Source: JACDAL01 sp963849115
GTDB lineage: Bacteria; Actinomycetota; CADDZG01; WHSQ01
Assembly: GCA_963849115.1 (NCBI GenBank)
Contig: CAWKGK010000001.1
Span: forward strand, 186,001 to 250,000
Direction: 5' to 3'
Length of the DNA: 64,000 nt
Under the pieces are notes generated by a model that did no database searches, was not told where the DNA came from, and worked only from the letters and a program-made list of their open reading frames with translations. Made by a program: the position numbers and the translations under genes. This document shows, one piece after another, positions 58,548 through 64,000 of this stretch; within the stretch, counting starts at the first letter, position 1, and each line of letters opens with the position of its first letter.

Positions 58548-60083
58548 CTACGCATCGACTGAGGTGCGCCGCTCGTCCAGCTCGATGGGAGCAGGGTCGA
58601 GGACCAATCCGGTGAACTCCGGGTAGGCAAGAACGCCCATCTCGGCCATGTCGAGACCCGCGATCTCGGCCTCCTCCGAAGGACGGATCCCGCCCTTGGT
58701 CAACGCGTTCTGCATCCGGAAGAAGCCGTACACCAACCCGAACATCACGCTGCAGATCACGACCGCGGCCGTTGCCTGAGCCACAAGCTGGCCCGGATCC
58801 CCGTAGAGAAGACCGGCCACACCGGTCGACGCCTCAGCCCCCGTCCCGTTCCAACCGATTCCGTAACTTCCATCGGCAAAGATGCCCACGGCAAGAAGCC
58901 CGTAAATCCCGCATACCCCGTGCACAGAGATTGCACCGATGGGGTCGTCGACGCCACGGCGTTCCACGAACCAGATCGAGTGCACAACGATAACGGCCGC
59001 GCTGGAACCGATCACGGCAGCCGCCCACGGCTGCACAAACGCGCAGGGAGCAGTAATAGCGACCAGCCCGGCAAGCATGCCGTTGGCCGACATCCCGGGG
59101 TCGAACTTCTCGGTTCGCATGTAGGTGTAGACGAGTCCCACGACCGAGCCGAACGCGGCAGCGATCGCCGTATTGGCGGCCACTACGGTAAAGCGCAGAT
59201 CAGTTGCCGCAAAAGTCGACGCAGCATTGAATCCAAACCAACCCATCAACAGAATGAACGTTCCGAGCATCGCCATGGGGATGTGGTGTGCGGCAATCGT
59301 GCGCGGCTTTCCATCGGCCCCGTACTTGCCGATGCGAGGCCCTAAGACAAGCGCGCCGGCAAGTGAGGCGGCCCCACCCATCGCGTGCACAACTCCACTT
59401 CCGGCGAAGTCAACAGTCCCGTGCCCGAGACCCATGCTGTTGCCGAGCTGACTCAACCATCCTCCACCCCAGACCCAGTTGCCGAACAGCGGATAAAAGA
59501 TAGCTCCGCAGAACAAGCCCCAGTAAATAAACGAGCGGAACTTCCAGCGCTCAGCCATCGCTCCGGTAGGGATTGTCGCTGTGGTGTCCATGAACGCCAC
59601 CATGTACAAAAAGAAGGCGAGTACGGCAACGTCATACGCCTTCCCCGACAACGCCCAGCCCCCTCCCGCAAGAATCCCTCCGAAGTCGCCGAACTGGATC
59701 AACCAGTCCCCCACCGGTTCGTTGTAGCCGATCAAAGGCAAGCTGTAAGCACCGAACATCAACGGGTAGCCGACGAGGAAGAACGCTATGAAAGCAATGC
59801 CGAAGATGGAGAAGTTGGTCATGACGACATGAGCCGCGTGCTTGGCACGGCAGAAACCCGTCTCCACCAAAGCAAAACCAGCCTGCATGAAGATAACCAA
59901 CACCGCCCCCACCACTATCCACATCAGGTTCAGGCCGAACTCGGTGTGGGTCACTTCGTCGGGCACCGTGCCGAGCGATCCGCCGGTGGGATCGGCGGCC
60001 GAAGCCACGCCGGCCCCCAACAACACCATCACTAACGTCGTGAGCAGAACCAGTCCCGACTTCCTTGCCCAGTGCCCGTGCAT
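58548..60083 (-). CDS. amt: Ammonium transporter
   Basis: An 11-helix ammonium channel (511 aa) with a signal-like first segment (about 10-32). The twin-His pore is present: His in FAGSGVVHAMGGAASL and His in ISVHGVCGIYG. The aromatic gate and FLYMVAFMDTTATIPTGAMAERWKF region also fit AmtB. The C-terminal tail of about 50 residues (LTKGGIRPSEEAEIAGLDMAEMG) includes the conserved Asp-Met segment contacted by PII proteins. ATG 60083 is preferred over GTG 60089, because of the AGGAGG spacing. It follows the antiporter-GlnD fusion gene by about 70 bp on the same strand. No glnK/glnB is next to it. Confidence 0.93.
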   Translation of the reverse strand: MHGHWARKSGLVLLTTLVMVLLGAGVASAADPTGGSLGTVPDEVTHTEFGLNLMWIVVGAVLVIFMQAGFALVETGFCRAKHAAHVVMTNFSIFGIAFIAFFLVGYPLMFGAYSLPLIGYNEPVGDWLIQFGDFGGILAGGGWALSGKAYDVAVLAFFLYMVAFMDTTATIPTGAMAERWKFRSFIYWGLFCGAIFYPLFGNWVWGGGWLSQLGNSMGLGHGTVDFAGSGVVHAMGGAASLAGALVLGPRIGKYGADGKPRTIAAHHIPMAMLGTFILLMGWFGFNAASTFAATDLRFTVVAANTAIAAAFGSVVGLVYTYMRTEKFDPGMSANGMLAGLVAITAPCAFVQPWAAAVIGSSAAVIVVHSIWFVERRGVDDPIGAISVHGVCGIYGLLAVGIFADGSYGIGWNGTGAEASTGVAGLLYGDPGQLVAQATAAVVICSVMFGLVYGFFRMQNALTKGGIRPSEEAEIAGLDMAEMGVLAYPEFTGLVLDPAPIELDERRTSVDA

Positions 60084-60155
60084 AGTCACACTCCTCCTGA
60101 TAGCGAGGCCCCTTGCAATCTGTGATGAAGATAGAGAAGGCGTGTTTCGAGCCGC

Positions 60156-62912
60156 TTACGACTTTGTTACGAATTTCGAAAATCCGGATAGTGCGCCCCC
60201 TCCGACCGAGGCCGCCGGCCTCAGGCGAAGCGGTAAGGGGCTCCGGCCGCGCTTTCGGTGCACTGTTCCCGAACGCAGCAAGCGCGTGAGCTCTTCTTGA
60301 GAGCGAGCATTCAGCTTGTTGCCGCGCCGGTCGAGGATTTCGAAGTGATCGACGGCCCGGCCCGATTCCGTGCGCACGAGCGCGGCCCGCACATCCGCCC
60401 CCGAAGCGGCTGCGGCAACCGCTATGGCATGCAACAGTCCCCTCCGGTCGGGGGCCGCTATATCGCACAGAGTGTGCCAGGGGGACGCGTCGTTGTCGAA
60501 AGCGACCTCTGCATCGGTCATGGGAGACGATTGCAGGGGGTGCAGCGCGGCCGAACGCATCGCCTGCTCGAGGTCGTCGGGCAGCATCGCGGCGGGTCCC
60601 CCTACAGCGAAGGAGAGCACCCTGGCCCGGTCCCACACGACGGTCGCGGCCTCCTCGACACTGACTCCGGCCTGGAGCAAAACGCCCGTCGCATCCGCAA
60701 AGGCTTCGAGACGATCACTTCTCACCAGCTCAATCACCCAGCTACCCTCGGCGACTGCCTGGACAGAGCAAGTCTTCCCCGTCCCGCTGTAGAGCCCCTC
60801 TATCAAGTGCGCCTGCCGCACGAGCCGCGCCGGCTCCTGGGCCAGCACATGCCGCCACGGGGCGGTGCGGACGCGCGCCGCGACCCGCTGATCGTCACGC
60901 GACTCCCGTAACGCCCCCGCCCTCTTGCGCTCGACGAGGTTCCGTGCGCCGCGATCAGTCAGCTCGACATCGGCCAGAGCGGACTGCACCAGACGGTGGA
61001 GCTCGTCGAGCCGCGCGCGTTCCCACTCCTCGAGGTGACCGGCGGCCAGCGCCATCACATAACTTGCCCGCGCCGGTTCCGCCGAGCCGAAGTGAACGGC
61101 GAGCTGGAGTACCGGCTCCTCCTTGAATGCCTCGGAACGGGCTGCTGCGGCCCTGAGCAGCGGGCCTTCTCCCAGCAGCCTGACCACCTGCTGCTCGGCC
61201 GCGGCCCCCAGGTCCAGCCGCTGCACCAGCCGCCGAGCCAGTCGCACCCCCTCCGGCCCACCCCCGGCCGTCTCCTGAACCAGGGCCGCAAGATAGAGGC
61301 GGTCGGGTCGTGCCAGCTGTGCCAGCTCGGCACCCAACATCCTGTCCCCATCGGCGCTCTGCAACCTCTCGATCGAGCGCCAGCGGAACGCCGCTTCGGG
61401 GTCGAGCTCCGAGGGGTCGGCTTGGCGCAGCCGCAGGCACTCGGCCAGCTCGGGCAGGGCCCGCTCGAGCACGCCCGTGACATCGAGAAAACGCCAGGAA
61501 CGCTCGTTGCCCCGCATCAGCACCGCGAGGAACGCAGTGGCGGCTGGACGGCTCCAGGTGAATGAGGGGACCTCCCGGCCGAGCCACGCCAACAGCCGGT
61601 CGCCCGGAGTGGCCGAGCGGGCCACGGCCAGCGCCGCCTCGAACGCCGTCTCGAGGGCGACACCGGGGTGGGGAAGTGAGCCGAGCTCGAGCACACCACC
61701 CTCGAGCACTAGCCCTGGTGGCTCCCCGGCCCCCACCTTCTCGGACCTCGAGAGCTCGCCGGCCGTATCCCGGCTGCTCACTGCGGAAGCACGGCGGCGC
61801 AGCAGAGCAGGGGCCATGAGCGTAGTCAGCAGCACAACCAACACCAGCGACCCATAGCCCGTGTCGTCGAGGATCCCCTCCCGCAGTCCCAGACCGGCGA
61901 AGATGAGCCCCACCTCTCCACGCGGGAGCATCCCCAGGCCGATGAGAAGCCGGTCCCCGCGACTCGCGGCCAGGCCCGAGAGGATCTTTCCGGCCACCGC
62001 GACCAGCAGCAGGGCGGCCGCAACCGCAATTACCTCCGCGTTGAAGAGCGCCTGCAGCCTCACATTGATTCCGATCTGGAGAAAGAACACCGGGACCAAC
62101 AGGTGGCTTAGAGGAACGAGCTCGCTGCGTATGCGGTGTCTTCGGGGGTGTCGAGCGAGGACCAGCCCGGCGACGAAGGCGCCTATGACCGGCGCGAGCC
62201 CGGCCACACCCGCAAGCTGTGCCACGAGCAACACGAACGCCAGCGACAGCGCCACCAGGGCGCCCTCAGTGCGGGTGACCCGCCCGATCACCTCGAAGAG
62301 CCAGGGTGCGAAGCGAACGGCCCCCACTGCCACGATCAGGAAGCCTCCCGCGAGGGCGACCGTACCCACCGTGCCAATCGCCGACAGCCCCCCGCCGGCG
62401 ACTACGGCAATAACCACGGTCAGGGCCAGCAAGCCGATGACGTCGTCGGCCACCGCCGCGCCCAGGACTGTGCGGGCTTCCACCGCCGACACCATCCGCA
62501 GCTCCCTGAAGACGCGAGCGGTGATCCCGACGCTGGTGGCAGTCAGCGAGGCCCCGAGGAAGAGGGCGATCCCGAACTCGGCGCCGAGAGCGCTCATTAC
62601 CGCGACGCCGCCCACCAGAGGCGCCGCTACACCGAGTAGCGCGACCGACAGTGCCGAGCCACCCACCGCACGCAGGTCGGCAAGGTCCATCTGCATACCC
62701 ACCTCTACGAGCAGCAGGATCACCCCGAGCTCGGCGAGAACCTCGAGCACCAGCGTAGGATCGACTACGCCGAGCAGGGAGGGCCCCACCAGGAACCCGG
62801 CGAGGATCTCGCCCACCACGGTCGGGATTCCCAGGCGGGGAGACAGCTCCGCGGCCACCTGCGCCGCGATCAGGACCATGAGGATGTCCCTGAGGATGGC
62901 CTCGACCTCCAT
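60156..62912 (-). CDS. CPA2-type cation/proton antiporter fused to GlnD-like HD-ACT-ACT region
   Basis: A 918-residue fusion. Residues 1-375 are a CPA2 (Kef/NapA-type) antiporter with about 12 membrane segments, LGIPTVVGEILAGFLVGPSLLG, and the ion-binding pair around AAVADDVIGLLAL (Asp-Asp). Residues about 430-640 resemble the helical linker and HD region of GlnD (RSWRFLDVTGVLERALPELAE...), but the HD metal motif is lost (LAALVQETAGGG). Residues about 680-780 look like a first ACT domain and about 797-870 a clear GlnD-type ACT domain (VAFDNDASPWHTLCDIAAPDRRGLLHAIAV...). No nucleotidyltransferase GG...DxD motif is visible. The gene lies upstream of amt and divergent from a NirA-type gene. Ion and ligand are unknown; glutamine or PII-linked sensing is inferred from GlnD. 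Confidence 0.82.
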   Translation of the reverse strand: MEVEAILRDILMVLIAAQVAAELSPRLGIPTVVGEILAGFLVGPSLLGVVDPTLVLEVLAELGVILLLVEVGMQMDLADLRAVGGSALSVALLGVAAPLVGGVAVMSALGAEFGIALFLGASLTATSVGITARVFRELRMVSAVEARTVLGAAVADDVIGLLALTVVIAVVAGGGLSAIGTVGTVALAGGFLIVAVGAVRFAPWLFEVIGRVTRTEGALVALSLAFVLLVAQLAGVAGLAPVIGAFVAGLVLARHPRRHRIRSELVPLSHLLVPVFFLQIGINVRLQALFNAEVIAVAAALLLVAVAGKILSGLAASRGDRLLIGLGMLPRGEVGLIFAGLGLREGILDDTGYGSLVLVVLLTTLMAPALLRRRASAVSSRDTAGELSRSEKVGAGEPPGLVLEGGVLELGSLPHPGVALETAFEAALAVARSATPGDRLLAWLGREVPSFTWSRPAATAFLAVLMRGNERSWRFLDVTGVLERALPELAECLRLRQADPSELDPEAAFRWRSIERLQSADGDRMLGAELAQLARPDRLYLAALVQETAGGGPEGVRLARRLVQRLDLGAAAEQQVVRLLGEGPLLRAAAARSEAFKEEPVLQLAVHFGSAEPARASYVMALAAGHLEEWERARLDELHRLVQSALADVELTDRGARNLVERKRAGALRESRDDQRVAARVRTAPWRHVLAQEPARLVRQAHLIEGLYSGTGKTCSVQAVAEGSWVIELVRSDRLEAFADATGVLLQAGVSVEEAATVVWDRARVLSFAVGGPAAMLPDDLEQAMRSAALHPLQSSPMTDAEVAFDNDASPWHTLCDIAAPDRRGLLHAIAVAAAASGADVRAALVRTESGRAVDHFEILDRRGNKLNARSQEELTRLLRSGTVHRKRGRSPLPLRLRPAASVGGGALSGFSKFVTKS

Positions 62913-63031
62913 TATCGAAGGCTAGGTGGGGCTTGTTTCGGGACGGTTTCGGCGGCGTTTCGCGGCCGTTGCGGCCGCTGGGGGCCGGAGTGGTGGATTC
63001 GATTCCGCCGCTCAGGAGCCCCCGGGCCGAT

Positions 63032-63060
63032 TTGACTTCCGCATCTTTACCAAGTAGAAA
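63032..63060 (+). promoter_or_regulatory. Putative promoter of the nirA-type gene
   Basis: TTGACT at 63032-63037 and TAGAAA at 63055-63060 are separated by 17 bp, a good housekeeping-sigma arrangement. The start would be about 40 nt upstream of the GTG at 63107. The gap 62913-63106 also has to hold the promoter of the divergent antiporter gene; no second clear pair was found. Confidence 0.55.
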
Positions 63061-63106
63061 GCAATCTTTGTATTTGCCCGTTGCTAAGAGTGCAAAGGAG
63101 GGTTTG

Positions 63107-64000
63107 GTGTCGGTCACAATCAAGACCCTCGCTCCCGCTCGCTCCAGGCGTGGCGAGGGTCAATGGGCTCACGGGCACCGGGAGCCCCTCAATCGAGCCG
63201 AGCAGATCAAACGAGATGACGACGGGCTCGCGGTCAGAGCCCGCATTGAGGAAACCTACTCGAAACGGGGATTCTCCTCCATAGCGCCGGACGACCTGCG
63301 CAGCCGCTTTCGCTGGTGGGGCCTGTACACGCAGAGAAAACAGGGGGTGCCGGGGGGCAAGACCGCCGTAGTGGCTCCGCAAGAGCTCGAGGACGAGTTC
63401 TTCATGCTGCGCGTTCGTATTGCCGGTGGGCGGCTGACAAGCGATCAGCTCCGGGCTGTCGCGTGGGCGTCCGAGCGCTTCGGCCGCGATGTCGCAGACA
63501 TTACCGACCGCCAGAACATCCAGCTCCACTGGATCCGGATCGAGGATGTCCCTCGCATCTGGGCACGTCTCGAGGAGGCGGGCCTGACCACCTGCGAGGC
63601 CTGTGGGGACACACCGCGCAACATGATCGGCTGTCCCCTCGCCGGCGTGGACAAAGACGAGATCATCGATGCCACGCCCTACCTTGGCTTGACGCACGCC
63701 CGGTTCGTGGGTGATCCCGAGTTCTCCAACCTGCCACGCAAGTTCAAGACTTCGATCTCCGGTTGCGCTCACCACTGCGCACAGCACGAGATAAATGATG
63801 TCGCCTTCGTCGGCACGCACTCGGGAGACACTGCCGGGTTCGATCTATGGGTCGGTGGAGGACTGGGCCCGAACCCCCACTTCGCGCAACGCCTGGGGGC
63901 TTTTGTCGAGCCGGAGCTCGTCCCCGAAGTATGGGCCGGGGTCACAGGCGTCTTTCGGGACTACGGCTACAGAAGAGGGCGCAACCATTCACGGCTCAAG
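63107..64000 (+). CDS. Nitrite/sulfite reductase, NirA/SirA type (N-terminal part, cut by window end)
   Basis: The frame runs from a GTG at 63107 (AAAGGAGG site at about 63094-63101) to the edge, 298 codons. Visible blocks are FRWWGLYTQRKQGVPGGKTA, FFMLRVRIAGGRLTSDQL, ITDRQNIQLHWIRIEDVP, LTTCEACGDTPRNMIGCPLAG and FSNLPRKFKTSISGCAHHC. These match ferredoxin-dependent nitrite/sulfite reductases with siroheme and 4Fe-4S (mycobacterial NirA/SirA). The siroheme-cluster Cys residues lie beyond the window. It is divergent from the antiporter-GlnD gene, which lies upstream of amt, and this fits a nitrogen role, but sulfite as substrate cannot be excluded. Confidence 0.9.
   Translation, partial: MSVTIKTLAPARSRRGEGQWAHGHREPLNRAEQIKRDDDGLAVRARIEETYSKRGFSSIAPDDLRSRFRWWGLYTQRKQGVPGGKTAVVAPQELEDEFFMLRVRIAGGRLTSDQLRAVAWASERFGRDVADITDRQNIQLHWIRIEDVPRIWARLEEAGLTTCEACGDTPRNMIGCPLAGVDKDEIIDATPYLGLTHARFVGDPEFSNLPRKFKTSISGCAHHCAQHEINDVAFVGTHSGDTAGFDLWVGGGLGPNPHFAQRLGAFVEPELVPEVWAGVTGVFRDYGYRRGRNHSRLK

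Noticed and set aside
1..64000. CRISPR arrays, tRNA and rRNA genes
   Set aside because: No spaced direct repeats of CRISPR type and no cloverleaf-like GTTCRAATC T-arm context was seen on either strand.

Overview
The window is high-GC DNA with dense genes, many GTG/TTG starts, many 4-bp stop/start overlaps, and a gene set typical of an uncultivated or soil-type actinomycetote. It carries an MshA-like glycosyltransferase (mycothiol), a PdtaS/PdtaR-like histidine kinase and ANTAR regulator pair, a SigG-type ECF sigma factor with a SnoaL-like tail, a DUF222-HNH gene, an F420-type LLM oxidoreductase and a NirA/SirA-like reductase. No rRNA, tRNA or CRISPR array was seen. The exact lineage cannot be read from the sequence.

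Layout. 1-5 kb: start of an aminotransferase-like gene leaving the left edge, a PhoD-like phosphatase, two small or uncertain proteins, and a DUF222-HNH gene cut by one in-frame TAG. 5-16.7 kb: a carbohydrate island with a secreted GH43 glycosidase, two complete binding-protein/permease sets facing each other, two TIM-barrel sugar isomerases, a dehydrogenase and one MalK-type ATPase that probably powers both importers. 16.8-23.3 kb: a secreted nuclease, then one tightly overlapping minus-strand run that joins a polar-amino-acid-type ABC importer to a GH1 glycosidase, a zinc dehydrogenase and a Gfo/Idh/MocA enzyme. 23.4-25 kb: msrB and an arsR-arsM pair with a clear palindromic operator. 25-31.7 kb: the PdtaS/PdtaR pair, divergent from a gltB gene that has a promoter and an intrinsic terminator in its very short leader. 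31.7-43.8 kb: MOSC protein, a PilB ATPase fused to zinc ribbons and a receiver domain, alpha/beta hydrolase, PhaB-like reductase divergent from a thiolase, an orphan form-II CoxL-like subunit, and a PAS/GAF/GGDEF/EAL gene broken by two single-base shifts. 43.8-48 kb: transposase remnant, a UbiE-like methyltransferase coupled to a membrane protein, and glgC. 48-58.5 kb: Gfo/Idh/MocA, LuxR regulator, methyltransferase, NUDIX, LLM oxidoreductase, mshA-like gene, MFS exporter, SigG-type sigma factor and a STAS protein. 58.5-64 kb: amt, an antiporter fused to a GlnD-like regulatory region, and a divergent nirA-type gene leaving the right edge.

Most notable is the 918-residue protein at 60.2-62.9 kb. 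A CPA2-type cation/proton antiporter occupies the N-terminal part, and the rest follows the domain order of GlnD (degenerate HD-like region, ACT-like, ACT) without its nucleotidyltransferase domain. It lies directly upstream of amt and divergent from the nitrite/sulfite reductase gene. This looks like a nitrogen-sensing ion antiporter. A second notable signal is a family of 33-nt hairpin units that occurs as tandem pairs at three intergenic places with the GCGC blocks in the same register.
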